In this document: positions 26,547 through 35,522 of the stretch, piece after piece | How the letters are laid out: each line of letters starts with the position of its first letter | Position numbering within the stretch: position 1 is the first letter of the stretch | Assembly (NCBI RefSeq): GCF_000233955.1 | Contig: NZ_JH376618.1 | Location: forward strand, 62,001-126,000 | Length of the DNA: 64,000 nucleotides | Reading direction: 5' to 3' | From: Paraprevotella clara YIT 11840 | GTDB lineage: Bacteria > Bacteroidota > Bacteroidia > Bacteroidales > Bacteroidaceae | Program-made: the position numbers and the translations under genes | The notes under the pieces: model-generated | Database searches by the model: none | What the model saw: only the letters and a program-made list of their open reading frames with translations | Told to the model about the DNA's origin: nothing

Positions 26547-26554
26547 TATATTTG
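26547..26554 (+). promoter_or_regulatory. Promoter -7 element for the phosphoglucomutase gene
   Basis: TATATTTG matches TAnnTTTG, 53 bp before the start codon at 26607. Confidence 0.6.
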
Positions 26555-26606
26555 CCTGTAATTTGGAACAAAGGATAAAAAATAACTCATAATAATAAGA
26601 TACGAA

Positions 26607-28364
26607 ATGGATAATGAACTGATTAAATCATGTGAGGCCAAAGCTGCAGCCTGGCTTTCTTCTTCAGTATATGATGCGGCTACGCAGGCGGAAGTACGCA
26701 AGATGCTCGACAATCCCGACAAGACGGATTTGGTGGAATCTTTTTATCAGAATCTGGAATTCGGAACGGGCGGTCTGCGCGGCATCATGGGAGTGGGCAC
26801 GAACCGTATGAACATTTACACGGTGGGGGCAGCTACGCAAGGCTTGTCCAATTATCTGAATAAGAACTTCAAGGATCTGAAGCAGATTGCCGTAGTGGTA
26901 GGTCACGACTGTCGTAACAACAGCCGTTTGTTTGCCGAGGTTTCGGCCAATATTTTTGCGGCAAACGGCATAAAGGTATATTTGTTCGACGACATGCGTC
27001 CTACTCCGGAAATGTCGTTTGCGATTCGTCAGTTGGGTTGCCAAAGTGGAATCATCCTTACGGCTTCCCACAATCCGAAAGAATACAACGGTTACAAGGC
27101 TTACTGGGACGACGGTGCTCAGGTATTGGCTCCCCACGACAAGGGTATCATCGACGAGGTGAACAAAGTCGGTGCCGAGGATATTAAAGGTTTGCATACG
27201 GTATTGGACACGGCCAATCCTTTGATTGAGATTATCGGTGAAGAGATAGACAAACTTTATTTGGATAAAATAAAAACTATTTCCATCGACCCGGAGGCGA
27301 TACGCCGTCAGAAGGACATGAAGATTGTCTATACTCCCATTCACGGTACAGGCATGATGCTGATTCCCCGGTCGTTGCAGTTGTGGGGATTTGAGAACGT
27401 CAATACCGTACCCGAACAAATGGTGAAAGACGGTAACTTCCCCACGGTAGTGTCACCGAATCCCGAGAATGCCGAAGCACTTTCCATGGCCATTGCTTTG
27501 GCCAAGAAGATAGACGCAGACATCGTGATGGCTTCCGATCCGGATGCCGACCGTGTCGGTATGGCCTGCAAGGACAGCAACGGGGAATGGGTGTTGGTGA
27601 ATGGTAACCAGACTTGTATGATTTTCCTCTATTACATCATCAAGAACCGTATCGCAATGGGAAAGATGAAGGGGAACGAGTTCGTAGTAAAGACCATTGT
27701 GACCACGGAATTGATTAAGGCTATTGCTGACAAGAACAACGTAGAGATGTACGATTGTTACACCGGTTTCAAGTGGATTGCCAGTGTTATTCGCGAAAAC
27801 GAAGGCAAGAAGCAGTATATCGGCGGAGGAGAGGAGTCATACGGATTCTTGGCCGAAGACTTCGTGCGCGACAAGGATGCTGTGTCCGCTTGTTCGCTCT
27901 TGGCAGAAATCTGCGCTTGGGCCAAAGACCAGGGGAAGACGCTGTTCGATGTCTTGATGGATATTTACGTGGAGTACGGTTTCTCTCTCAACCATACGGT
28001 TAATGTCGTGAAGCCTGGCAAGACGGGAGCTGACGAAATCAAACAAATGATGGTGAACTTCCGTACGAATCCGCCGAAGGAACTGGCCGGTTCGGAAGTC
28101 GTACTGACGAAGGATTATCAGAGCCTGAAGGCTACGGATAATAAGGGTAACGTGACGGACATTGCGCAACCCGCTACCTCCAATGTGCTGCAATGGTATA
28201 CCGCAGATGGAACAAAGGTGAGTGTCCGTCCATCCGGAACAGAACCTAAAATCAAGTTCTACATTGAAGTGACAGGTGAGATGAAATGTCCGAAATGCTA
28301 CGCAGAAGCAGAAAAGAAGGCTATGCAAACCGTCGAAGCCGTGAAGGTTTCTTTGGGATTGTAA
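26607..28364 (+). CDS. Phosphoglucomutase/phosphomannomutase
   Basis: The 585-residue alpha-D-phosphohexomutase interconverts hexose 1- and 6-phosphates. G-T-G-G-L-R-G-I-M-G near residue 53, the phosphoserine loop T-A-S-H-N-P-K-E-Y-N-G-Y-K (about 152-164), the metal loop D-P-D-A-D-R (about 312-317), the sugar loop G-G-E-E-S-Y-G and the phosphate loop R-P-S-G-T-E-P-K all match. Size fits the long PgcA-type mutases found in Bacteroidetes and Firmicutes. Glucose versus mannose preference cannot be read. Confidence 0.93.
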   Translation: MDNELIKSCEAKAAAWLSSSVYDAATQAEVRKMLDNPDKTDLVESFYQNLEFGTGGLRGIMGVGTNRMNIYTVGAATQGLSNYLNKNFKDLKQIAVVVGHDCRNNSRLFAEVSANIFAANGIKVYLFDDMRPTPEMSFAIRQLGCQSGIILTASHNPKEYNGYKAYWDDGAQVLAPHDKGIIDEVNKVGAEDIKGLHTVLDTANPLIEIIGEEIDKLYLDKIKTISIDPEAIRRQKDMKIVYTPIHGTGMMLIPRSLQLWGFENVNTVPEQMVKDGNFPTVVSPNPENAEALSMAIALAKKIDADIVMASDPDADRVGMACKDSNGEWVLVNGNQTCMIFLYYIIKNRIAMGKMKGNEFVVKTIVTTELIKAIADKNNVEMYDCYTGFKWIASVIRENEGKKQYIGGGEESYGFLAEDFVRDKDAVSACSLLAEICAWAKDQGKTLFDVLMDIYVEYGFSLNHTVNVVKPGKTGADEIKQMMVNFRTNPPKELAGSEVVLTKDYQSLKATDNKGNVTDIAQPATSNVLQWYTADGTKVSVRPSGTEPKIKFYIEVTGEMKCPKCYAEAEKKAMQTVEAVKVSLGL

Positions 28365-28388
28365 TAGGACTTCTGATGAAATAACTGT

Positions 28389-28426
28389 TCGGGAAGCCTC
28401 GCCTTTAAGGTTGGGGCTTCCGTTTT
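28389..28426 (+). terminator. Terminator of the phosphoglucomutase gene
   Basis: CGGGAAGCC pairs with GGCTTCCG around a loop, followed by TTTTG. It overlaps the region where longer starts of the next gene would fall. Confidence 0.65.
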
Positions 28427-28440
28427 GTATGATAAGACTT

Positions 28441-29253
28441 ATGGTACAGGTTGTATATGACAAGCCGGCGTATTGGTTTGTTTTTTGTAAGGACGAATTG
28501 TTGTTGCAGCGAGAGACGGAAGGCCGTTGTACGGTGCCTTACGGGGCGGAACCTCCGGTGAAGTTGGCAGAATGGAATACCGTGCATCGGCTGACCCCGT
28601 TGGAAGGGCGGGAATGCCGGGCGGTAAGCATTGATATGCCGGTGGTGGGAGACGAACGCTATGTCATGACCGGGCTTCGGGCCTCATACGACGTTCTGCC
28701 CCGCGAACTTTATTTGAAGGCCGGAAAGGGAGCCGAGATTCTTTATTGGGATAAGAATACGAAGTTTTGCGGAGTATGCGGGGCGCCGATGAAGTTGCAC
28801 ACGGACATCAGCAAACGTTGCACGAACTGCGGGAAAGAAGTCTGGCCCCAGTTGGCCACGGCCATCATCGTATTGGTACGCCGGGGAGATAGCATTTTAT
28901 TGGTGCATGCCCATAATCTTCGTGGGAAGTATTACGGACTGGTGGCCGGTTTTGTGGAGACCGGAGAGACGCTCGAAGAATGTGTGCGCCGCGAGTTGAT
29001 GGAAGAGACCGGTGTCACCGTGAAGAATATCCGGTACTTCGGAAGTCAGCCTTGGCCTTATCCTTGCGGATTGATGATTGGTTTTTATGCCGACTATGTG
29101 GAGGGAGACTTACATTTGCAACGTAGCGAAATCGCATACGGCGGTTGGTTTAATCGTGACAAATTGCCGGACATACCCGGAAAGGTCTCCATGGCACGCA
29201 TGTTGATTGACGCGTGGTTGGAAGGGAGGCTTGCGGAAGGATGTGGCGGGTGA
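28441..29253 (+). CDS. nudC: NAD+/NADH diphosphatase (Nudix, NudC type)
   Basis: The 270-residue protein starts at ATG 28441 (ATG 28429 is also possible). A four-Cys zinc ribbon, C-G-V-C-G then C-T-N-C-G (about 117-139), precedes the Nudix box G-F-V-E-T-G-E-T-L-E-E-C, then R-R-E-L-M-E-E-T-G-V. S-Q-P-W-P-Y-P directly downstream is the NudC-specific S-Q-P-W-P-F-P-x-S motif, seen here with Y and C-G. It hydrolyses NADH or decaps NAD-capped RNA. It runs into a shared terminator with the convergent flavodiiron gene. Confidence 0.92.
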   Translation: MVQVVYDKPAYWFVFCKDELLLQRETEGRCTVPYGAEPPVKLAEWNTVHRLTPLEGRECRAVSIDMPVVGDERYVMTGLRASYDVLPRELYLKAGKGAEILYWDKNTKFCGVCGAPMKLHTDISKRCTNCGKEVWPQLATAIIVLVRRGDSILLVHAHNLRGKYYGLVAGFVETGETLEECVRRELMEETGVTVKNIRYFGSQPWPYPCGLMIGFYADYVEGDLHLQRSEIAYGGWFNRDKLPDIPGKVSMARMLIDAWLEGRLAEGCGG

Positions 29254-29260
29254 CAAACAA

Positions 29261-29296
29261 AAAGCGGGAAGTGCTTTTCATTGCATTCCCGCTTTT
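29261..29296. terminator. Bidirectional terminator
   Basis: AAAGCGGGAA (29261-29270) pairs with TTCCCGCTTT (29286-29295), lying between convergent nudC and the flavodiiron protein gene, with A and T runs on the outer sides. Confidence 0.8.
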
Positions 29297-29326
29297 CTGA
29301 TTTCTTTGCTAAGTGCCGGCTTTCTT

Positions 29327-30496
29327 TTATTCTGTGGCAAGGAGTTCTTCGGCCAATTCTTCCATTTGCAAGAGGTCGGCTTTCTTCATGCTGCTTTTAA
29401 TCGTGACCATGTGTTCCATGATTTCCATGTTCTTCATTTCCGACAACATGCACGACATCATGCGTCCGGCGGTAGGTGCCCAAGAGCCGTTTTCGATGAT
29501 GCCCACCCGGCGTTTCTGGAAATTCTTGATTTGCAGATGGTGCAGGAAGTCGAACATCGGGGGGAATACCCCTGCATCGTATGAGGATGCGGCCACAATC
29601 ATCTTGCTGTAACGGAACGCACTTTCCACGGCCAGAGCCATGTCGTCCCTACAGAGGTCAATAAGCATGACTTCGGTGGCTCCTTTTTCGCTTAGGATTT
29701 CAGCCATCCGGCGTGCGGCGGCAGCCGTATTTCCATGTATGGAGGCATAAGCCACGACAACCCCTTCCGTTTCCGGTTCGTATTTGCTCCAAGTATCGTA
29801 AAGCCCGATGTAATACCCTAAGTTTTCTTTCAAGACAGGCCCGTGGAGCGGACAAATCATGGCGATGTCCAGACCGGCGGCTTTCTTCAGCAAAGCCTGT
29901 ACTTGCGCCCCGTATTTTCCGACGATGTTAAAGTAGTAACGGCGGGCTTCGTCTATCCATTCCCCCTCATGGCAGAGTGCGCCGAACTTACCAAAAGCAT
30001 CGGCAGAGAACAGGATTTTCTCGCTTTCTTCATACGTCAGCATCACTTCCGGCCAGTGTACCATCGGCGCCATGATAAATTTCAGGGTATGTTGTCCCAG
30101 ACAGAGCGTGTCGCCCTCCTTGACGGTTTGCGTACGTCCTGCGAAGTTGACTTCTTCAAAAAACTGAGGCATCATTTGGATGGCCTTGGCACTGGCTACG
30201 ATTGTGGCCTCGGGATATTTTTCGGCAAACCATCCGATGTTGGCCGCATGGTCAGGTTCCATATGCTGCACGATGAGATAATCCGGCGTCCTTCCCTCCA
30301 AGGCTTCTTCCAGACGAGCTGTCCATTCGTCCGTTTTACGCTGGTCTATCGTGTCCATCACGGCTATCTTTTCGTCCGTGATAACGTATGAGTTGTACGA
30401 AATGCCTTGTGGTACGACGTATTGGCTCTCGAATAAGTCCAAATCCATGTCATCGGCGCCAATGTATCTGACGTAGGGTGTGATATTGTCGTTCAT
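29327..30496 (-). CDS. Flavodiiron protein (FprA-type O2/NO reductase)
   Basis: The 389-residue protein has an N-terminal metallo-beta-lactamase-like diiron domain with H-M-E-P-D-H-A (H-x-E-x-D-H ligands) and a later H-W-P-E and C-P-L-H-G-P. A C-terminal flavodoxin domain (from about residue 250) has the FMN loop S-I-H-G-N-T-A. It reduces oxygen to water, or NO to N2O, in the cytoplasm and protects anaerobes during oxygen exposure. No rubredoxin domain is fused and none lies next to it. The upstream GATATTTG (30528-30535, minus) is a one-mismatch promoter candidate. Confidence 0.92.
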   Translation of the reverse strand: MNDNITPYVRYIGADDMDLDLFESQYVVPQGISYNSYVITDEKIAVMDTIDQRKTDEWTARLEEALEGRTPDYLIVQHMEPDHAANIGWFAEKYPEATIVASAKAIQMMPQFFEEVNFAGRTQTVKEGDTLCLGQHTLKFIMAPMVHWPEVMLTYEESEKILFSADAFGKFGALCHEGEWIDEARRYYFNIVGKYGAQVQALLKKAAGLDIAMICPLHGPVLKENLGYYIGLYDTWSKYEPETEGVVVAYASIHGNTAAAARRMAEILSEKGATEVMLIDLCRDDMALAVESAFRYSKMIVAASSYDAGVFPPMFDFLHHLQIKNFQKRRVGIIENGSWAPTAGRMMSCMLSEMKNMEIMEHMVTIKSSMKKADLLQMEELAEELLATE

Positions 30497-30573
30497 ATTG
30501 CTTGATATTGAAGTTTAAAATCCGGTGCAAATATCGCACTTTTCTCCGGATTTCACAACATATTTCCTTATCT

Positions 30574-31263
30574 TCATCCCATTCTCATTTGTTGCAACAG
30601 CTCTTTTTGCCTTTCGCTCAGGCTGGCAGGGAGTTGCACGTTGTATGTCAGAATCAGGTTGCCGCGCGTACCATCGGAATGCATGTCGCCTTTGCCTTTC
30701 AGGCGGACTTTGGCGCCGGGCTGTGTGCCGGGCTTTATTTTCAGTTTCAATTTGTCGCCTTCCGGGGTTTGTACGATGATGGAGCCGCCCAGCAACGCCG
30801 TGTACATGTCGATGTTTACCGTGCACTCACGGTCGGCATAACTTACAGTCCCGCTTTCGTTTCCAAACGGGTCAAATCCCCGTTTGAAGCCGCTGCGGTA
30901 GCTGCGTGCGCGTCCGCCGCCTCCGCCGAACATTTGCGTGAAGAAGTCCGAGAAGCCTCCTCCTGTAAACTGACTGAAGTCAAATCCTTCAAAGCCGCCT
31001 GCGTCTGCACCGCCTGTGGCACCGCCGCCCATGCCTGCCATCTTCCAGTGTTCGCCGTATTGGTCGTATTTTGCCCGTTTTTCCGGATCGTTCAACACAT
31101 CGTACGCTTCATTCAGTGCCTGGAATTTGGCTTTGGCTTTAGGGTCGTCGGGATGCAGGTCCGGGTGGAACTGTTTGGCCCTTTTCTTGTAAGCGGCCTT
31201 GATGTCCTTTTGCGGAGTATCCTTGCTGATACCCATTATTTTATAATAATCGATAAATGCCAT
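30574..31263 (-). CDS. DnaJ-like co-chaperone lacking zinc finger and one C-terminal domain
   Basis: Starting at M-A-F-I-D-Y-Y (31263) gives 229 residues. A J domain (about 4-70) with H-P-D motif (Q-F-H-P-D-L-H) is followed by a Gly/Phe-rich linker (about 80-140) and a single substrate-binding C-terminal domain (about 145-220, K-I-K-P-G-T-Q-P-G-A-K-V-R-L-K-G-K-G). The CbpA family normally has two such domains in about 300 residues; the first appears to be missing. It should stimulate DnaK ATPase. It is divergent from the nucleotidase gene. The longer frame to 31455 overlaps that gene's promoter and is rejected. Confidence 0.85.
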   Translation of the reverse strand: MAFIDYYKIMGISKDTPQKDIKAAYKKRAKQFHPDLHPDDPKAKAKFQALNEAYDVLNDPEKRAKYDQYGEHWKMAGMGGGATGGADAGGFEGFDFSQFTGGGFSDFFTQMFGGGGGRARSYRSGFKRGFDPFGNESGTVSYADRECTVNIDMYTALLGGSIIVQTPEGDKLKLKIKPGTQPGAKVRLKGKGDMHSDGTRGNLILTYNVQLPASLSERQKELLQQMRMG

Positions 31264-31337
31264 AGTTAAAAATCTCCTTTCTGCATAATTTGCAACAAAT
31301 AAGATGCCAATCTGTTTGTAGAAGACGGCATTATTGT

Positions 31338-31345
31338 TATTTTTG
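31338..31345 (+). promoter_or_regulatory. Promoter -7 element for the 5'-nucleotidase gene
   Basis: TATTTTTG fits TAnnTTTG, 31 bp upstream of ATG 31376. It rules out the TTG start at 31334. Confidence 0.6.
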
Positions 31346-31375
31346 CATGGAAGATTCAATTTCAGAGGGAAGATT

Positions 31376-33085
31376 ATGGCAAATAGTACGGCAGAGAGAC
31401 AGATAGTGAGTTTAAAAATTGTGCATACCAGTGACGTGCATGGCACTTTTTTCATGCGGGATTATGTGAACAATCATGCCGTAAGGGGAAGCCTTTCCCG
31501 AGTGTATGCTTACGTGCAGTCGCTGCGGAAGGCTTATGGGGACAGATTGTTGCTGATGGACGGCGGGGACATATTGCAGGGGAGTCCCGTGGTGTATTAC
31601 AGTAATTTCGTGGCTTCTTCCGGAAAGAATCTGGCAGCGGAAATCATGAACTATATGGCATACGATGTGGGTGCGATGGGGAATCATGACATCGAGACGG
31701 GGCATGCGGTGTACGACCGTTGGACGGCCGCCTGCCGTTTTCCGGTGCTGGGGGCCAATGTGATAGACCGGGCGAGGGGCGGATGCTACTTGCCTCCCTA
31801 TTGCATATTGGAGCGTTGCGGTGTGAAAGTAGCTGTAATGGGGATGACTACCCCGGCTGTGCCGAACTGGCTTCCGCCGGCTTTGTGGGACGGCCTGGAG
31901 TTTGAGGACATGGTGTCTTGTGCAAAGCGGTGGGTTCCCCTGATTCGGGAGAAAGAGCAGCCGGATGTACTCGTCGGACTGTTCCATTCCGGCAAGGAGG
32001 GCGGCATCGTTACGCCGGACTATGCGGAGAACGCGGCTTTGGACGTAGCTCGCGAGGTGGCGGGATTTGATGTCGTGTGCTATGGGCATGACCACATGAA
32101 GAACTGTGAAACGGTGAAAGGTCCCGACGGCAAAGAGGTGCTTTGTCTGGCTCCCTCGAGCATGGCCGTAGTGGTGGGCGAGGTCGATATAGACGTAGAG
32201 ACGGGACGGGAGGGCAACCGTGTGGTGTCCGTGAAGGGGAAAATAACAGATTTGTCGTACTATAAAGGCGAAGAATCCAAATACATGCAGCGTTATTTCA
32301 GCCGTTATATCCGCAATACGGAGTATTACGTAGGGCAGAAAATCGGAAGGTTCGTGCATACGATAGAGAGCCAGGATGCTTATTTCGGCCCCTCGGCTTT
32401 TGTAGACATTGTCCACCGGGCGCAGTTGGAAACCACGGGTGCCCAGGTGTCGTTTGCCGCTCCGGTCTCTTTTGCGGCCAGTATCAAGGAGGGAGACGTG
32501 TGCGTGCGCGACGTGTTCAATCTTTACCGTTACGACGACGTGCTGTACACCATGCGGCTTACCGGACAGGAAATCAAGGATATGCTGGAGATGAGTTACG
32601 GACTCTGGACGGCGCAGATGAAAGCGCCGGACGACCACGTGATGCTTTTGGACTATGTATTGGACGAAGGCCGGCGTTTGGGTTTCAAGCATCTGGCCTA
32701 CAACTTCGATTCGGCTGCCGGTATTTGTTACACGGTGGACGTGACGAAACCCTACGGCGAGAAAATCCGCGTGACGGGGATGGCGGACGGAAGTACGTTC
32801 GGACTTGAAACGTGGTACACGGTGGTTGTCAATTCCTACCGCGGAAACGGAGGAGGGGAACTGTTTACCAAAGGTGCCGGCATTCCTCACGAGAAGTTGA
32901 ACGAACGCTTGCTGTCCAGTACGGATAAGGATTTGCGTGCATGTATCATAGAATATATCAAGAAGAAAGGCGAGATTGACGCCTGTCCTTTGTACCAATG
33001 GCGTTTGGTGCCGGAAGCATGGGCCGTTCCGGCTTGCGAGCGCGACCGTCAACTGCTGTTCGGGAAGCGTGAAAAGGAAGAATGA
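31376..33085 (+). CDS. 5'-nucleotidase/2',3'-cyclic phosphodiesterase family protein
   Basis: The 569-residue protein has a calcineurin-like dimetal domain: H-T-S-D-V-H-G, D-G-G-D-I-L-Q-G-S-P, G-N-H-D-I-E, F-H-S-G and G-H-D-H. It is followed by a 5'-nucleotidase C-terminal domain (about 330-540) with the substrate sandwich N-L-Y-R-Y-D-D and N-S-Y-R-G-N-G-G-G-E. Members dephosphorylate nucleotides, usually in the periplasm, but no signal peptide is evident from the chosen start (M-A-N-S-T-A-E-R). That would make this copy cytoplasmic, which is unusual. Confidence 0.88.
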   Translation: MANSTAERQIVSLKIVHTSDVHGTFFMRDYVNNHAVRGSLSRVYAYVQSLRKAYGDRLLLMDGGDILQGSPVVYYSNFVASSGKNLAAEIMNYMAYDVGAMGNHDIETGHAVYDRWTAACRFPVLGANVIDRARGGCYLPPYCILERCGVKVAVMGMTTPAVPNWLPPALWDGLEFEDMVSCAKRWVPLIREKEQPDVLVGLFHSGKEGGIVTPDYAENAALDVAREVAGFDVVCYGHDHMKNCETVKGPDGKEVLCLAPSSMAVVVGEVDIDVETGREGNRVVSVKGKITDLSYYKGEESKYMQRYFSRYIRNTEYYVGQKIGRFVHTIESQDAYFGPSAFVDIVHRAQLETTGAQVSFAAPVSFAASIKEGDVCVRDVFNLYRYDDVLYTMRLTGQEIKDMLEMSYGLWTAQMKAPDDHVMLLDYVLDEGRRLGFKHLAYNFDSAAGICYTVDVTKPYGEKIRVTGMADGSTFGLETWYTVVVNSYRGNGGGELFTKGAGIPHEKLNERLLSSTDKDLRACIIEYIKKKGEIDACPLYQWRLVPEAWAVPACERDRQLLFGKREKEE

Positions 33086-33096
33086 TATACAAAAAA

Positions 33097-33178
33097 CGTT
33101 CTGCGCCAAACGAAATTTTGTTCTGCTGAGAATGATTTATCAATCTGCTGAGAACGATTTTCCGTTTGGCGCAGAACT
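33097..33178. repeat. 22-bp-period modular array A3 (4 units)
   Basis: Units start at 33097, 33119, 33141 and 33163: CGTTCTGCGCCAAACG, TGTTCTGCTGAGAATG, CAATCTGCTGAGAACG and CGTTTGGCGCAGAACT, with spacers AAATTT, ATTTAT and ATTTTC. The outer units are inverted copies of one another (GTTCTGCGCCAAACG against CGTTTGGCGCAGAAC), so the whole array is one large inverted repeat between convergent genes. Confidence 0.85.
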
Positions 33179-33310
33179 TTTTTACAACTGTAATCGGTTG
33201 TAAATCAATGATGTTCTTCTGGTAAATAATATGTACGGAAGGTCGGATGTTCGGTGCGTCCGGACGACGACGCTTCGTGGGGCAGGCGAAGGGAACGCGT
33301 GCGTTGTGCG

Positions 33311-35317
33311 TCAATAGCGGAACTTGTTTTTGGTACTTTCCTTGATGAAACCGTGCCGGTAGGCATAAAGCAATTCTTTCAGCTCTTCTATCTGGCTTTC
33401 CAGTTCGGCACCCTTGTCGGTGTCCCTCACCATCATACGTTGAGTGCTCATTTCCACGATTTGCGTGGTGCTCACGATGTCCGTCCCGTTTTTGATGGCC
33501 TCTTCGGCCGATGTGAACGGTTCGTGCTGTACCAACTGGAAGCCTCGGCTGTGGAACACCAAGGTGTAGCCCGCTATTCCGGTCGTATTATGATAGGCCT
33601 TGGCGAAGCCGCCGTCGATGACCATCAGTTTGCCGTTGGCTTTGATGGGTGTCTCTCCGCGCCCTACGCGTACCGGGACGTGGCCGTTGATGATGTGGCG
33701 GTGCTGTCCCGTGACTCCGAACGAATCGAGAATCATGTCGCAGACTTTCTCGTCGTCCCTCAATCTGTAGTAGTACCCTTTCTCTTCGGTATGGGTGGTT
33801 TTGTCCTCCAGGAAATAACGTTCGAAAGTAGTCATTTTGGATTTGTCGAATAGGGGAGAGTCCACGCCGCACCACAGATACCAAAAATAGTCGACGGCAA
33901 ACTTTCTTTCTTTAGGCTCGGTGTCGCTGTTGAAAGCGGAGCGCAAGACCAGGCCTATCTTGTCCAGCAAGGCCCGTCCTTTGACTTTTTCTCCGTTGAT
34001 GTCCACTTCCTTCAGGCTTCCGTCGGCATTTAGCGGTACGGAAGCGTGGAACAGCAAATTGGAGTTGAATATCCCGTACATGCAACCGTGGGAGAACAGG
34101 CATTGTATGTGTTTGTTCAGCTTGTCGCTCACGCTGAAAGAGTGGTGCAGTTTGTTGACCAGTTCTTGCTCTTCGGGCGTGAGTTTGTAGGGCGATTTCG
34201 GGTCGATGGTGGGGAAATAACAGTCGCGCATGGCGTATTCCTTCCCGTCGCGCACGAAAACTTTTCTTTCAAAATCAATGTGCTCCAGTTGTTTCCTCTC
34301 TTTCATGTGCCATTCGGGGCGGCTGTCTATCATGGCAGCTTCGAGCTTGAACTGGATAATGCTGATGGCCTTGTGCATCTGTGCGATGAGGCGTCGGGCT
34401 TTCTGGTTATGCCTCGTGTCGTCTTTGTCCAGTTGCGGCCCGAAATAATGACAGGGGTCGTCGGCGTATGTTTCCATGGCGAACGTGGCAAGCGGCACCA
34501 GGTTGATGCCGTAGCCGTCTTCCAGTGTGGCGAGGTTACCGTAACGGAGCGTCAGGCGCAGCACGTTGGCAATGCAACAGTCGTTGCCGGCTGCCGCCCC
34601 CATCCAAAGCGCGTCGTGGTTGCCCCACTGTATGTCGAAGTTGTGGTAATTGCACAGTGTGTCCATGATGATGTGCGCTCCGGGGCCGCGGTCGAAGATG
34701 TCGCCGAGGATGTGCAACTGGTCGATGCTCAGGCGTTGTATCAGGTTGCAGATAGCGCAGATGAATTCATCAGCCCGTCCGGTGGACACGATGGTCTCGA
34801 TGATGCGGTTGAAGTAGGCTTGTTTGTTATAGTCTTGCGGAGACTCGTGCAACAACTCCTCTATGATATAGGCAAATTCCTTAGGGAGCGCCTTACGCAC
34901 CTTGGAACGCGTGTATTTGGACGAGACCGACTGACATACGCTTACGAGTTGATGAAGGGTGATGTTGTAGAAATCGTTCAGGTTCGTTTCGGAGTTCTTG
35001 ATGTATTGCAGCTTTTGTTCGGGGTAATAAATCAGGGAACAGAGTTGCCGGATTTCCGACTCCCGCATTGTGGTTCCGAATATTTCGTTCACCTTACGTT
35101 TGATATTGCCCGACGCGTTTTTCAAGATATGCTGGAAGGCCTCGTATTCCCCGTGTATGTCGGCCAGGAAATGTTCCGTGCCTTTGGGCAGGTTCAGAAT
35201 GGCCTCCAGGTTGATGATTTCCGTGCATGCGGCACCGATGTTGGGGACGCTTTGGGAGAGCAGTTCCAGAAGTCTCATGTCGTTCCGAATCTTTTCGTAG
35301 GAGTATATCTGAGTCAT
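33311..35317 (-). CDS. fbp: Fructose-1,6-bisphosphatase class III
   Basis: The start M-T-Q-I-Y-S-Y-E-K (35317) gives 668 residues, typical for this manganese-dependent class found in Firmicutes and Bacteroidetes. A metallophosphatase core is visible: A-D-I-H-G-E-Y-E-A-F, G-D-I-F-D-R-G-P, W-G-N-H-D-A-L-W-M-G and a late N-G-H-V-P-V. It removes the 1-phosphate of fructose 1,6-bisphosphate in gluconeogenesis. The promoter at 35347-35354 makes the in-frame start at 35359 impossible; 35341 is borderline. Confidence 0.95.
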   Translation of the reverse strand: MTQIYSYEKIRNDMRLLELLSQSVPNIGAACTEIINLEAILNLPKGTEHFLADIHGEYEAFQHILKNASGNIKRKVNEIFGTTMRESEIRQLCSLIYYPEQKLQYIKNSETNLNDFYNITLHQLVSVCQSVSSKYTRSKVRKALPKEFAYIIEELLHESPQDYNKQAYFNRIIETIVSTGRADEFICAICNLIQRLSIDQLHILGDIFDRGPGAHIIMDTLCNYHNFDIQWGNHDALWMGAAAGNDCCIANVLRLTLRYGNLATLEDGYGINLVPLATFAMETYADDPCHYFGPQLDKDDTRHNQKARRLIAQMHKAISIIQFKLEAAMIDSRPEWHMKERKQLEHIDFERKVFVRDGKEYAMRDCYFPTIDPKSPYKLTPEEQELVNKLHHSFSVSDKLNKHIQCLFSHGCMYGIFNSNLLFHASVPLNADGSLKEVDINGEKVKGRALLDKIGLVLRSAFNSDTEPKERKFAVDYFWYLWCGVDSPLFDKSKMTTFERYFLEDKTTHTEEKGYYYRLRDDEKVCDMILDSFGVTGQHRHIINGHVPVRVGRGETPIKANGKLMVIDGGFAKAYHNTTGIAGYTLVFHSRGFQLVQHEPFTSAEEAIKNGTDIVSTTQIVEMSTQRMMVRDTDKGAELESQIEELKELLYAYRHGFIKESTKNKFRY

Positions 35318-35346
35318 GGTATTTATATTTCGTTTGTTCATTAAGA

Positions 35347-35354
35347 CAAAATTA
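35347..35354 (-). promoter_or_regulatory. Promoter -7 element for fbp
   Basis: CAAAATTA reads TAATTTTG on the minus strand, 30 bp upstream of ATG 35317. Confidence 0.65.
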
Positions 35355-35495
35355 CGCAAATCTTTTGTTCCTTACAATGTTTGCTGGCGGTTTTTCGTGG
35401 CAAACAGGCTGATAGAATGTAGAAATCATAGTGTTAATTCTTTTAAGAAAGCATCAATATACTGAAAACAGTAGCTCTTAATGGCAAAAAAACTG

Positions 35496-35503
35496 TAATT
35501 TTG
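35496..35503 (+). promoter_or_regulatory. Promoter -7 element for the outer membrane barrel gene
   Basis: TAATTTTG lies 20 bp upstream of the start at 35523, divergent from the fbp promoter 140 bp away. Confidence 0.65.
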
Positions 35504-35522
35504 CAACTTCATGGAATAAGAA

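Noticed and set aside
30640-31269. Plus-strand frame opposite the DnaJ-like gene
   Set aside because: It is Ala/Cys/Val-rich shadow sequence; the minus strand has a clear J domain.
31412-33109. 565-codon open frame antisense to the 5'-nucleotidase gene
   Set aside because: It has low-complexity His/Arg/Val-rich content, no motif and no promoter; the plus-strand gene has all expected catalytic motifs.
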